In this document: positions 1 to 12,017 of the stretch, piece by piece
Layout of the letters: every line of letters starts with the position of its first letter
Position numbering within the stretch: position 1 is the first letter of the stretch
DNA from: Hydractinia symbiolongicarpus
Taxonomy: Eukaryota; Cnidaria; Hydrozoa; Anthoathecata; Hydractiniidae
Length of the DNA stretch: 64,000 nt
Assembly (NCBI RefSeq): GCF_029227915.1
Contig: NC_079875.1
Coordinates: 14,009,001 to 14,073,000 of the forward strand
Direction: 5' to 3'
Notes under the pieces: generated by a model
Told to the model about the DNA's origin: nothing
The model's input: the letters and a program-made list of their open reading frames with translations, nothing else
The model's database searches: none
Made by a program: the position numbers and the translations under genes

Positions 1-150
1 TGCATAAGCGAGAGCGATCACTCTCTCCTTACTGACAGGCCTGAGATGTGTAGCAGCTTAACACTATGTCCATACTGCCAAAACTTCAAATATTTAGATT
101 TATATATCTTTTGTTTTTCCTAAGCAATATTGGAAGCACACATGGCATAC

Positions 151-3100
151 CTTCTGTTTTTTTATCTACAGTCTCAACCTCGACATCCCAAGATTCTTCT
201 AAACATTAAAAAACACCATTTACTCCAAAAACAACCATATTTTTTTTAATATTTTCAGAGAGAAATTTCTTTATCAAAAGTAGTAAAGAAAGAAATGATT
301 TACCACTAGTCCCAATATCACCATTTTCTATTTTTTTGTGATCACCTGGTTTTGAAAATCCTCCTCTATTTGTCCCCCGTTGTTGACGGGATCTAAAATG
401 ATTTAATCGAAATAAAAAATGTTTGCTGTAGGAGCAAAAATAATATAAATGACACATACAATTTTAGCAGAGACACGCATTTTGCGATACTGTGAGACTG
501 ATGTCATAAAAAAAAGCAATACCCTCTATTTGCACCTCCTCTTGATCCAAAGCCTCCTCCTCCTCGACCACCACGTGATCCTAAAAGAAAATTCACAACA
601 GGAAAATTATCAACACATTGTCTGTTAAGATAATCATCACCGACACTATGTGGCTGTTGTATTCAAAATCACCTAGTTCAGTAGAGCTCGTCATAAGTAG
701 AGCTGATACAATAAAAGTTAAAATAGAAGTTGAGAATTTTGCCAAATAATTAAGCTGTCTAAGTAGAAAGCACTAAAAATTGTTTTTTATGCTGTGAAAT
801 TCTCTACTCGCAAGTCTCCCATATTAAAGTAGTTTCAAAGTTCCTTATAAACAAAACATTGAAATTGCACAAAAAAGTACCTCTCGCCACTCCAGCACCA
901 CCTCTCACACCTCTTCCTCTACCCCTACCACGCCCTCTATCATTTGTGGAACGGTTTCTTTCTCTTGATCCTTCTCTATTGTGTGGAAGGTCAAACTTTT
1001 CATCTGTAGGAGTTTTTTCATCGTTACGCCAGTTACGTGATGATGATGAACGACCTGGAAACATATTAAACATGGTGTTAAGAGAAAATCTTCTTTTGTG
1101 TAAGAATACAGTATGCTTTGAACGTAAAAAACACAAAAAATCTTTTTTTTTATGTCATCTTAATTAAAAATCTTTTCCACGGTGAAGTTATTTATCTACT
1201 TTTGATACTGGAAAATGCTCTCTTCTAACATATCTTTTTTATGTTGCTTTATCAATGTCACCTTATGGGAAAGTATCATTCTCATCAGTATGCTTAACAG
1301 GTAAGTATTTTTTTGCTACTTTTTTTATATAGAATTCCACTGCATTTTAAATCTCTTAAGCTGAAGCATATATATATAAAAGTGTTTTTATTCTTGTCTA
1401 TAATGTTTATCACGCATCAGCGATTTCTAAGGACATTTAAGTAATCTGCATTATTTGTCACAAAAATAACGAAATGAGATTGCAGAAAGCAAAAAGATCA
1501 ATGTCAACGGTTAAATTTCATGAAAAACAGGATCACATAAAGCAAGAACATGACTGTAGATTGTGTAAACATTGTCCTTAACGTTATCGTAGGAAGCAAA
1601 AACATTCCCGCAGATCGTTTCAACATAGTCAATTCAACACAGTTTTTAACATCATTGAAATAGGATCGTACAAGGTCTTACAGTTAATTTCAAAACTATT
1701 TGCAATTTTACTAGTCCATTCAAAGAAATTAACCTTACATAAATTTTTGTTCATCTGTTGAAGTGAAAAATAGTTTCAGTTTATAATTCACCATTTTTAA
1801 TTGCTTTTAATTGCTTTAAGGAAAACAATTTTTTTTTAGAATTTGTTACAACTTTGTTTAGATTCGTTTAGAATAGTTTCAAAATTGTTTTCCAATCATT
1901 TCCTACTTGCATCCACATCCAACCATTCTTGAACTTAAAAACTAAATTAATTACAGTCGTTTCCAAATGTTTTTAAATCGCTTCCAAAACGATCCGTAAA
2001 CAAAAATACAATCTTAAAACAATTATGATTGTTTTCATTCATATAAAATGTGCAACGATTGTGGAGGGAATAATTTTTATATAAACAGAAACTTTTTAAA
2101 ATAGCTGAGGTCCCTAAGGGAATAATTTTTATATAAACAGGAAGTTTTTAAAATAGCTTCTAAAATAGCTTTCAACATCATTTTTACTGCTGAAAAATCA
2201 TGATTTGAATAAACAAGCATCGTACCACAACTCTAAGACAAAAATTCTAACAAATTGTCTACCTCTGGAATTACCACCTCTAGAGGATCGTACAGGCTTT
2301 GTTGATGGTTTCTGGTCTTGATCTTCCAGACTTTCAGAATTAGTTATATTGTTGTTCTGGTTAAAATTCGGCTCAGTGGTATTAAGATGATTTCCAGAGG
2401 TTGTGGTTGACTGTATTATTCCAGGCTTTTTGCCCTTCTTATTAGTTGTTTGCCATTCACCCTAGATAAAAAGAAATAAATTCATTATCAATAAAAATCT
2501 TTACCTCACTGGTAGTGTACTAAAAGGGGCAATTAGTTAGTGTTTTTCTTAAATAAAAACAGCAAAAAAGGTAACACGTATTTGTATAATTTGTAAAAGT
2601 TGCATGTTTCCATAAATTAATGCTGTTAATTATGACTGGAGTATTTCATACTATATAAATTTGAGGAAATTTGAGGCCTTTTCGTTAAGAAAAATAAAAT
2701 CTCTTGAAGCAAACATAACATAAAATATACATTAAGCTAAGAACAACACAACACCTGATCATCATCGTATCGTCCCTCGAGAATATTTTGAATAGTGACA
2801 TTGGTATCATAGTTACTGTCATGAAGCGCGATCATTATTATATCAGGAGGTTTGCGTGTAAATTCTTGTATCTACAATAACAACAACAACAAATGTGAAC
2901 TTATTAACTCATCCTACTATCAGACTATCTGAACTATCAAAAAAACTACAAATTGAAACCTCTTTTATCTTTTCCTGCACTTTTGCCTCTTCTTTTGGAT
3001 TTGATTGTGACAGTTTCGCATACCTTATTTGTTCCTCTGTAGCCTGAAATAAATGTTTAATAAGAAAAAAATATAGCTATAAAAAAAATTAAGAGACCCA

Positions 3101-4570
3101 TACAAAAAATAAGATTTCTGCCTTATTTCAAATATCTTTCTATAAGTTTCAAAATTTTAATATAAATGGCATAAAAATGACTTTTGTGCTAGAGTGAGAT
3201 AGATGAACACTGCGTCAGTGTGCAATTCAGGAATTTAAAATAGTGGCTGTTAAATCCAAAATAGGAATTTTATCAAAGTGATTCCAAGTATTAATGAGAT
3301 ATTTTGGAGTAAATATAGTTGGAAAATTTGTGATGAATTCCAATTGGGAAATAGCTGTTTAAGTGACTGTCTCCACAATTGTTTCTAATTTTATATGAAA
3401 TGAAACGATAATGATCTTTCCTCAATCTCCTTTTGTTATTTTTGTGACGAAGAATGCAGATATTTCCATAGTTTGATAGCTAAATTTCTTCAGAAATTGA
3501 TGATGTGTGATAATTATGTGCTTAGAAGTGTTGAAACGATTTGTAGTGAAACGAATTTTAATGAAATGTGGAAACGAATTAATTATAATTTTTGAAATGA
3601 GGAGGGAACAATTACGAAATGATTTTTTAACCCAACAAAATGCTTTGAAACCATTTTGAAATGAAAAGAAACAAATTTGACACAATCTTTTTTGGTAACT
3701 TCAGTTCATAATTATATGGAGATCGTTTCAAATAACTTCAGTTCATAATTATATAGAGATCATTTCAAATAACTTCAGTTCATAATTATATAGAGATCGT
3801 TTCAAATATATTCTATAAATTGAAACAATTTTTTGAAACAATTGTGGAGACAAAGCCTAACAGCAACTGATAGTGCTGGATTTGTAGCTGTAGTTTGGGA
3901 GCACCATCTGCCACTTGTCGTTGATTCCTTTGTTATGGTTATTTTGTTGCAACAACCATTATAACAGAGCTTAAAATAAAAATTTAATCCCTCGCGGTCA
4001 TCGTACCCGCCAAGAACTTAAAATGGCTGGTCAAGTCAATTTTTTGGTGGTATTGGCTTTGAGTTTTAGTGGTCATAAACGTTATGCTTAGCCGTATGGC
4101 TATGCTCTTGTTAAACAATGTGTTATTTTTGTTGGCCGAATTTCGCGAGGCATAATTAAGTTGCCGGTCAATTTGAACGTCTGTTTTTTGTATCCTGACA
4201 GGCAAATGTCAATTTTGGCAGTCACTTAACGTTTTTCAGCCGTTATATCAAGCACTGTTATAGAAATGGGTGAAATAAACGATTGATGGGAAAAAAAGAT
4301 TCACATTTTGAAACTTTCTTTGTAAAATGATTCACTAAGACAAGCTAACCTACAACTGCCATCTCTTATATGTTCTTTAAAATAAAAGGTACATTTTCTA
4401 TACCTTCGAACTGATCCCACCAGGAGTGTTCAAGTTTCAGGCTGTCCTGGACCATTTAACCTTTTGCAGCCTCTTATTTATAAGTTAAGTACAACACTTA
4501 CCTTGGAGTGTTTCTGTGAGACATGACTACTGTCTGATGCAGTAATCGTCTTAGACTTTATCTCCTTCAT
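151..4570 (-). CDS. UBAP2L: UBAP2/UBAP2L (lingerer-like) UBA and RGG protein, 5' part
   Basis: Family members are cytoplasmic RNA-binding proteins of stress granules and translation control. Eight coding exons are seen on the minus strand: 4502-4570, 2960-3043, 2755-2871, 2263-2461, 881-1054, 523-580, 346-392 and 151-198. Their phases agree throughout (0,0,0,1,1,2,1,1). The ATG at 4570 opens with MKEIKSKTITASD. Residues about 24-85 form the UBA-like domain: ATEEQIRYAKL, then a helix ending in KEIQEFTRKPPD or close to it, then IALHDSNYDTNVTIQNILEG, matching the ALHDCNGDVNRAINVLLEG pattern I recall for human UBAP2L. EWQTTNKKGKKPG follows, as in that family. Exons 4-7 are rich in RGG and RG repeats. 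Exon 8 is acidic with a Trp (SWDVEVETVDKK). About 265 residues are visible; the family usually exceeds 1000, so the rest lies left of position 151. No exon could be fixed in 1-150. An upstream noncoding exon is possible. Confidence 0.88.
2066..2158. repeat. Two direct copies of a 41-bp unit
   Basis: The unit at 2066-2106 (beginning GGGAATAATTTTTATATAAA) returns at 2118-2158 with two changes, separated by 11 bp. It lies in the 1.2-kb fourth intron of the UBAP2L-like gene. The preceding 300 bp is rich in short TTTC/GAAA motifs. Confidence 0.8.
3368..3852. mobile_element. Short inverted-repeat element in UBAP2L intron 1
   Basis: GTCTCCACAATTGTTTC at 3369-3385 is matched exactly by its reverse complement at 3835-3851. 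The outer flanks (GCTGTT on the left, AACAGC on the right) are also partly inverted, so the true ends may lie a few bases further out. The interior is full of GAAACGA-like motifs and has no coding potential. It looks like a MITE of about 485 bp. No clear target-site duplication was found, so the superfamily is unknown. Confidence 0.6.
3697..3807. repeat. Three tandem copies of a 37-bp unit
   Basis: Units at 3697-3733, 3734-3770 and 3771-3807 each begin AACTTCAGTTCATAATTATA and end TTTCAAAT, differing at one or two bases. The array lies inside the inverted-repeat element at 3368-3852. Confidence 0.9.
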
Positions 4571-6571
4571 ACTTTATCAAAGCCACAACCACTATTTACA
4601 AATATGTATGTACAATATTCTAAAAAGAATAAATAACTAATAAGATGCAATAACAAATACAGACAGTCATGGTATATTATTATGCATATCACTGGTTTCC
4701 AAGTCGAAGCTCGAAAACAAATTCTCGATAATTCCCTGGTAAATCCCAATAATTTTTACTTGTGTCAAACATTAAATTATGTCAACAGTTGGCAATTGTC
4801 AGCTTGACAAAGCTTCAACTTAGGTTCATAGAAGTTTAAATCTTCGACTAGAACTGACAAAAAATGATAAAGAAAGGCTAAATTACATAAAAAATGACTA
4901 ATTTTAAAATTTGATAACAGCCATCTGAGCAAGACCACCATAATACAATACTATTTAAAACGATAAGAATTATTGCAATCCTCCAATTATTATTTTTTTA
5001 AAAATGAAAATATTCTGGACTATTTAAACTTAAGATTCTGACATTTTCCTCATTTTCCATCTAGTTTGAGTTGCTACAGGCACTCAAACAAAGCTTGGAT
5101 TACACTAAAAATGTAAAATTAATACATACATTTTATAGAACAGCCTGTAAAAAATGATGCTAAATTCTTTAAAGCACATACAAAATTAAACTGTTGCCAA
5201 TATTTTGAAAAATGGAATTAGTTTAGAAAGATAGGCCAGGAGCAATCATTCTTGAGATTTTTCTTATTAATAAAACTGTTGATATTTCTGACTTTTCCCT
5301 GACATATATAATACCACTTGACTTTTCATCTGAACATTGCGTCTGAATCTGACACCTGGTCATATTACTCTATATATAATCTATACTACCGCATTTACTG
5401 AATGTAACTTTACACGTACACATGACAATTTTACGACCTCTCATAATGACCTAATATCTACATAAAGAACCTTTGCATATATCTTTTTTTACACAATAAC
5501 TTAGATGCTTTCTATTGTTATCATCAATTGCAAACTAAAACAAAAAGATTTGCGGAAGCCTTTGTTTTCACATTATGGGGCCGAAATAACAGTCAGTCAT
5601 CGTTAATGACAGAGCAGATTTGACAAATGACTGAACATTTTTTATTAGTGATAACATAAAAGATATTATTCTGGGGTTTTAATGTATATGACGCTCAATA
5701 AAGCTACATTGCATTAAAAATTTAAAGAACAAAGAAGTCAGTGACCGATCAAATTACACATGATTGCCATTTTCTATTCGAATACATGTTATAAACTGCC
5801 AGGGATCGTTAACTCCAGTGGGTGACTGTGTTTACCACATGTCTTCTTTTTAAAAACCTTTCACAACTGAATTGAATAACAACACAAGCAATTTTGATTA
5901 TTTAATAACGAAATACAGCTATTTTAAAGCATTGCACAGTTTTTTTCTTTGTACCGTGCGTCATTAAAACATTGAGTTTCGCGAAGTTTACATGACCTAA
6001 TTTAAAGTTCTTTTGCCAGAAATGAACTATTGTTTTTGATATGCAAAAGTAGCTCATGTATCAAACAATAGGTTAATAATAACAGTGAAAGTTCTGACGC
6101 TACCTAAAGCTCGTGGAAATGTGATAACTATTGTGCACAAAGTAAAGAAATTTTTTTTCATAAACATGAAGGAACGTGAGCATCAACGCACAACACAGAA
6201 ACCATTTCAGCATGAAATATAACACCAGGTCAAAAGCAATTCATTGTCATACTTTCACATTTAAATATTATGTGAAAAAAAAGACTTTACTTGCAATTTG
6301 TGTGTTCTAGTGCAGAAAATGAGTAAAATAATTGTGAAGTCTTTTTACAGCCTTTCTATTTCAAATTTGTTCTTGCCAAGAAAAAAATGCAGATATTTTA
6401 TTTGCTTGCTTGGTTTGTTTACACATTTGTATTGCCAAATGCTAATGTGTTTAGAAAGGCTTTTTTACCTGTTTTTTGGACAGCCTTTGATGGGTGGTGC
6501 ACAGTACAAAAAGCAAAGGGGATAAAAGCTATTGTGAACATAGTGGGGAGATATACATTTTTTTTAAAATT

Positions 6572-7420
6572 TGTGATGCTCTCTAGGAAAATTGTCCGCT
6601 TCAACTTTTAATTCCTATTTTTAAAACAATAGAATCTGCCGTATTTCATTCTAAAAGGACGAAAAAACGTCCCTGCGAAGCTCTAAGTTCCTTATTTCCT
6701 TCTAAAATGACAAGAAAACGTCCCGGTGAAGCTTTAAAGTTGCTATATATCATCCTAAAATGATGAAAAAATATCCCTGCGAAGCTTCAAAGTTGTCGTA
6801 TATTATTCTAAAATAACAAGAACACGTTCCTGCAAAGCTCTAAAGTTGCCATATTTCATTCTAAAATGACGAGAAAACGTCCCTGCGAAGCTTTAAGGTT
6901 GCCCTATTTCATTCTAAAATGACAAGAAAACTTTCTTACAAAGCTTTAAAGTTGCCGTATATCCCTCTAAAATGATGAGAAAACTTTCCTGCAAAGCTTT
7001 AAAGTTGGTGTACATCATTCTAAAATGCCGAGAAAACATCCCTGTGAAATCATTGAGCCAATATAAAAACCTATTAAAAACAAACTTGTTAAATTGAGTA
7101 GTTTTTCTATTCAATTTATTTAACCACTTACTTGATACATGTAATAGTTTTAAAAATACGAAATTCTATTTTTAAAAGTAGAATTTCATACGTTCTATCT
7201 TTAAAAATAGGATTTCCTATTTTCTATTCTTTTAAAAAAAGAATTTCGTATTTCGCATTTTAAAAATACGAAATTCGTATTCCGTATTTTTCAAAAGTAT
7301 GAAATACGAATTTAATATTTTTTAAAATAGATTTGCGTATTTTTAAAAATACGAAAATCCGTATTTCGTATTTTTTATTACGAAAAGAGAAGTGGTCGAT
7401 TTTCCTAGAGAGCATCACAT
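6572..7420. mobile_element. Inverted-repeat element with an internal tandem array
   Basis: TGTGATGCTCTCTAGGAAAA at 6572-6591 is inverted at 7401-7420, and the similarity continues inward for about 10 more bases. The left interior (about 6640-7050) consists of some seven diverged copies of a roughly 60-bp unit recognisable by TTCATTCTAAAATGA and GAAAACGTCCCTGC. The right interior (7150-7385) is made of repeated TTTTTAAAAATACGAAATTC-type palindromic motifs. There is no transposase. It is a non-autonomous DNA element of about 850 bp; no clear target-site duplication was seen. Confidence 0.7.
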
Positions 7421-9210
7421 TTACATTATATAATTTAACCAAAATGATATCCACCATTATAAGCTCCCTGCGACTTATCATGCTATGATCTATCTATTTA
7501 TAACTTTGTAAAAACGGCAATAAATGGCTAGTAGTCGTGATTTCTATTTGATGTTGCTAGCAACACTGATTTCAAGGGATAACTATTTCAATATTGTTTT
7601 TCTAGGACAGACAGAAAAGCTACATTTGTGCTACAGAAAAATAGTGTGAACCCCAAACACTAACTGGGGAGGCTAAAAATGATTTCAAATTTCCCCTTTA
7701 TGGGAAAAATGGAAATTTCTAAATATAATCTCTATAATAATATGGAGTGTGTGTGTGCGTGTCTGCCTATAACAGGCAAAGTGGATGTGTTTATTTTCTT
7801 TGACGTAGCCAAAAGTGTTACGTCTTAAATTTTAAATTTTCTGACGTTATGGCGCAACGTCAATATCACTACTTTAACACCAATATTTTAATTTAAATTA
7901 AGCTATTACAGTGCACTTAAAACTTTGAAGCCAAATAACTTAGAGAGATAGTGACGTCAATCATTTTTTACCGCATGGGTAACTAGGGACCCTTTAGGAC
8001 CAAATTAAGTAAGTTTCCCGAACCCAATGGACAGGTTGATGACGTCATCAAAAACCTTTTAACCCCAATATTTCTGCATTCGTTTGTCAAAGATACATGA
8101 TCCTATACAATTTCTTGATCAGCGTTCTATACAATGAAGGCAGCAGGTATACAAATCTTTTGTTTTGGCAGGTCTTTGCTGATATCAGTAAAATTTTTAA
8201 ACACTTATAACTCCTTAGCCAATCGTCAAAAACACACAATACTATGTATTATTTTAATCAGTGTTTCAACCTGTAAATTTTGTCAATTTTAGTTTAACTG
8301 CGCTGCCGACATCAAAAAAACTCCTAATACAAACTATTTTTTTATTGTCCTTCTGCATTTCTCCATGGGCCTGATCAATTAGTATTTTAATATTTCTCTT
8401 CTTATTATATAAATGTAACTAGGCTCCAAAATAAAACATATATACTTAGAAAATCATAAAAAATAAACTTGTGCTAAGTAACATGTTTTTTTAATGAAAT
8501 GTGGGAACTCATTGTGTACATGTTCTCCACGCTGAAACAGCAGCCTCTATTTAGTTCACAAGGATACAGAAAAAATAGACTTTTTATTTAAAATTACTTG
8601 TGATAGTGTGTGTTTAATCTATTTTGGGAAGTGTGGTTTATTATGTGGGCTTTTGTTATTGAGACACAAATATATCGTAAATGAAAGGTGAATTTTCTAA
8701 GCTAATGTAATCTCTAAAATAATAGCCATTGCTGGCTGTCCGTCAAAATTGAGTCATGCAAACCACACACAAAATCTTATTAATCAATACAATATATTTT
8801 CATCAACTTTGCCGCAACGTACAGATTTCGGTAGATATTCCAAGCGTTAACAATTAGTTTAGATTATAATATAGACTTGTTGTCTGTTTGTCAGCCAAAG
8901 TATACTAAGTTTCAGATGAAAAGCACAATTTTTAGCCAAAAATGTCACTTAAGCCCACAGCATTTTTGATGAGTAAACACCCTCATGATTTTATGACCTC
9001 ATTAAACTTATGAATTTTATAAATAAGGCAGGGTCGACCCTTAAAGATCCTAAAGGAGTAAGTACAACCTTTTTAAAATAGTTTATTCTTGCTTCACCTA
9101 ATGAAAATGTGAGAAAAACCATATTATATTTTTTTCTTAGCTGGATGGAAGAGAGAAGGTCGTACACAAACACAACTAGCAAATGCTTTCTTGTCACTTT
9201 AATTGGAACT

Positions 9211-9390
9211 GTATATTCGTACGCATTTTAATTTGACATAAAGTGCGTATTAATAGTGCGTAGCGCTATTCATACGTAGAAAAAAGGAAAAAGAATCGTA
9301 ACCCTAACCCTAACCCCAAAGCACTTTACGTACGAATAGCGGATGAACATATACATACGCAAAAATGGGCAAAAGTGCGTACGAATATAC
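9211..9390. mobile_element. 180-bp MITE enclosing telomeric repeats
   Basis: GTATATTCGTACGCA at 9211-9225 is exactly inverted at 9376-9390. A second inner inverted pair is visible (AAAGTGCGTA or CGTA near CACTTTACG). The centre at 9299-9317 reads TAACCCTAACCCTAACCCC, about three copies of the animal telomere repeat. No coding potential. Confidence 0.7.
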
Positions 9391-9709
9391 ACTACGACTT
9401 TAATTTTTAAGGATCCTGTCAGTAGAATTATTAACTCATTCATCCTAGGTCAAATTCATTCAACCTCATGCCTTATAACGTTTGCTTCTTGTTAATGTAG
9501 CAGAAACAGTAGCTAAAGTAATAAAATCTTGCTGCGTAAAGTATAGCTAGGTAGCTAGCTAAACATTTGATACATTTTTCCAGCTTAGAATTAAAAAAAT
9601 AGTGCTACTGGAAACAAATAACCTTATAAATGTGTTAACTTACTGAAATCAGTTTAAAAGAATCAATGAGTTATTTACACAATCCGATAAACAAATTTCG
9701 TTTCACTTA

Positions 9710-9800
9710 CTTCGATAACTCTTCTCCTACAACCAACTCAAAATGTGCATTTTGTCACGTGACCATGTTTGCCGCGACCTGTAGTAGAATTGTTGCAGGG
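9710..9800 (-). promoter_or_regulatory. Possible promoter and 5' noncoding exon of the UBAP2L-like gene
   Basis: Read on the minus strand, a GC-richer stretch contains GTCACGTGAC at 9754-9763, an E-box palindrome of the USF/TFE type, followed by a consensus donor (CGAA|GTAAGTG) near 9711. This would fit a first noncoding exon spliced to the coding exon at 4570. The link is an inference from spacing and the donor alone; no transcript evidence is available here. Confidence 0.25.
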
Positions 9801-10309
9801 CATACCCGCGTGGCCCCCGAGTAAGGGAACCTGGAAAATTTACTTTCCGGATAATGTGTTATTGTACGGCGTAAAAATTTAAAATGGGCTTCTTTTTTCT
9901 CGCCGTGTTTACTACCAGGACTGGTGACGCACGGAAGGGTACCAGTCTAGTATATAAAGTATAAGTTTTTAAGTGTTGATAACAAAACTACCCTGTTGGA
10001 CTAAGACCTATTATTTTAACAAATAAATTAATTGCATTATTATTTGATGTTCAGTTTGTTTCGTCAGTACCAAGCCAGATTTTTGCTCACAAGGAGTTCC
10101 AAGGCTAAAATTCTTTTTAAAAAACTAAATAAATCAAAAATAGTTGTTTTTATTGATTTTTACGTTTCATTTAGGTTTTATAAAATCACTATTTACAAAC
10201 TTTGCCAATTGAAAATATTTAATTATATTTTAACGTGAGCACTTTCTTCACACAAGTGGAGAACTATAGCAAATACTCCTCCATATGGGATTGGTATAAT
10301 TCATTTTAA

Positions 10310-11251
10310 GGTGGTTCCCCTAGAAAAATTTCTAAATTTCAAGAATTGTCTTTTAGCTGTTTTCTGACAGCAAATTCATCTTAGAATACCGTGGCAAGTA
10401 GTGCTCATGACAAATTTACGTTTTATTGGGCATTCTGCCACTTTTTCCAACCAAGCGGAAATATAAATGCATAGTTACGCCCATAACAATCATTTTTCGC
10501 TTTTTTAGACAGCTTTCTTGTCCCTCCGTCGATGTTTAATTCCTTGCAATAGCTAGATGATACTTTAGGGCCTCCTAAGACAATGTATGATAGTTCTGAA
10601 TATAAAATGTGGTATTCCACAAGCATTCAGAAAGCTGTCTTAACGACGCACCCTCAGAAGTGAACTCGTAAGAGTTTACTCATCATCAATTTGTCGATCC
10701 ACAAGTCAAGAATGTCCGCAAAGTAATCTTTAAACAAGTTTTTTGCCGTTTAAGTTCGGAATCCACAACGAGAAATCTCAAGATCGAAGCACCCACGATT
10801 TACAATTTCTTCTGTGGATGCAGGCAATAGTACCACCTAGTGTTTAAATGAAACCGATGTTCAGATCGAAGTTTTGTCTTTCAGTTATTTTGTCTAGATA
10901 TTGCCTGTTTCGCCCTGTTTTAGCTTTTCTGTCGTCAAAAAATACTGCATCGGTTCTCTAGGAAGACGAGTTAGCCTTGCGAAGATGCGCTGCACTAAAT
11001 CCATACACGTGATCCTTGAGGAACCAAAGCGGCCAAAAAAGCGCTTGAGATAATGCATGTTACTCAGTTATTTAGTTAGGCGGCGAGCAGCAAAATGTCA
11101 TATTTTGCCTATACTTCTCCTACCAACGGGTAATTAATCAATGAAAATTTTGTCTTAATTTTGTCGTACCGTCACATACTACGATATCCTTATCAAGTAT
11201 CTTCAGAAAAGATAATCCTCTGCGATATAGTTTTTTTCTAGGGGTACCACC
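10310..11251. mobile_element. piggyBac-like non-autonomous element (TTAA flanks)
   Basis: GGTGGTTCCCCTAGAAAAA begins at 10310, and its inverted partner (one mismatch) ends at 11251. TTAA flanks both ends (10306-10309 and 11252-11255), the target choice of piggyBac-type elements. The inner CCCCTAGAAAAA resembles the CCCTAGAAAGATA terminus of the original piggyBac. The 942-bp interior has no recognisable transposase; a 67-codon minus-strand reading frame at 10423-10626 is unidentified. Confidence 0.7.
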
Positions 11252-11531
11252 TTAATGCGCCGTATAACTTCCTGCCAAAACGGTTGGTTCATTAAAAAAT
11301 AAAATGACTTTGTCTACATTCGCCGCCTCTTCTATCAACTTCTATCAACTCCTCATCTAATATTAAGGGTGGCGGTACCTATCACGATTTCATCTGCAGA
11401 AATGACATCTTCAACTGTTGTACCTTCAACAACAGTTGAAGCTTTTCGATCTGATTTTGAAGATCTATGACTGAGCATCTGAGTAGATCGATGATGGCAA
11501 GTGTTTACAAAAAAACAGTACGAGTTATTAA

Positions 11532-11623
11532 GTTCATGTTATCGGAAGTTCGGGTTATCGGAAGTTCGAGTTATCGGAAGTTCGGGTTATCGGAAGTTCC
11601 AATTATCAGGAGTGTACTGTACC
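11532..11623. mobile_element. pogo/Tigger-type terminus with five 16-bp repeats
   Basis: Five tandem copies of GTTCGGGTTATCGGAA (11532-11611, last ones diverged) end in GTGTACTGTA. Read from the other strand this is ACAGTACACTCCTGATAATT, the style of end seen in pogo/Tigger elements of the Tc1-mariner group. The opposite end was not found. A short plus-strand tail ending in FRSDFEDL-stop at about 11470 may be the last codons of a decayed transposase. Confidence 0.45.
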
Positions 11624-11747
11624 ACTATGACTCGCAACATATCGCTCTTGCGTCTGGTGTACCTTATATGTTTAGTTTAGCAAAAAATATCAGCTAATAC
11701 AAATAAAATCAGGACAACATTTAAAATAGTTTTGTTGCACAAATGTG

Positions 11748-12017
11748 CTAGAAACTAGAAGGTTTGATATGACAGAAGTATTGAAGTAAAAACGATGTTA
11801 AGATAATCTTTATAAAGGTTTGTTGACCACCAAAAGAAACAAAATAACCAACTTCTTTCGTAGGAAGATACGGAAATAAGACTGTGGGAAATAAATTTAA
11901 CAAAAGTGACAAAATAGTTACGGTTCTTGACAGTAAGGGAATATAACATCCAGAGATGCAGTCACCTGAAGCTGCAGTTATTGAAACGACAAGACCGAAT
12001 AGAACACTCCACACCAT
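11748..12017 (-). CDS. Candidate small secreted peptide (two exons)
   Basis: The minus-strand ATG at 12017 opens with MVWSVLFGLVVSITAAS, a good signal peptide in shape. A donor follows immediately (CTTCAG|GTGACTG, exon 11966-12017). An acceptor TTTCCCACAG at 11882 with matching phase joins it to 11748-11881, ending at a stop. The product would be 61 residues. Without splicing, the frame also stays open for 89 codons. The mature part has no recognised domain, few cysteines and a hydrophobic tail. It could equally be the first exon of a larger gene or a chance open frame. Confidence 0.22.
   Translation of the reverse strand: MVWSVLFGLVVSITAASGDCISGCYIPLLSRTVTILSLLLNLFPTVLFPYLPTKEVGYFVSFGGQQTFIKIILTSFLLQYFCHIKPSSF

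Larger units (their letters stand above)
4571..9700. other. Gene-poor AT-rich stretch
   Basis: I found no convincing coding exon on either strand. If the UBAP2L-like gene has a 5' noncoding exon near 9.7 kb, this would be its first intron. Besides the elements listed separately, it holds two stretches (from about 7720 and about 8708) starting TCTCTAWAATAATA and followed by a CCGTC or GTCTGCC motif. These resemble the mini-Helitron 5' ends found later in the window. Confidence 0.5.

Noticed and set aside
1-150. Search for a further UBAP2L exon
   Set aside because: CTCAG|GCCTG on the minus strand could be an acceptor, but the phase-1 frame hits a stop after seven codons, so no exon was called.
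859-1167. Plus-strand frame rich in Pro/Leu
   Set aside because: It is the opposite strand of the RGG-coding exon of the UBAP2L-like gene; the open frame follows from the repeat composition.
6387-6611. Overlapping open frames at the left end of the 6.57-kb element
   Set aside because: No family resemblance, no splice sites or signal sequence, and they run into the element's inverted end.
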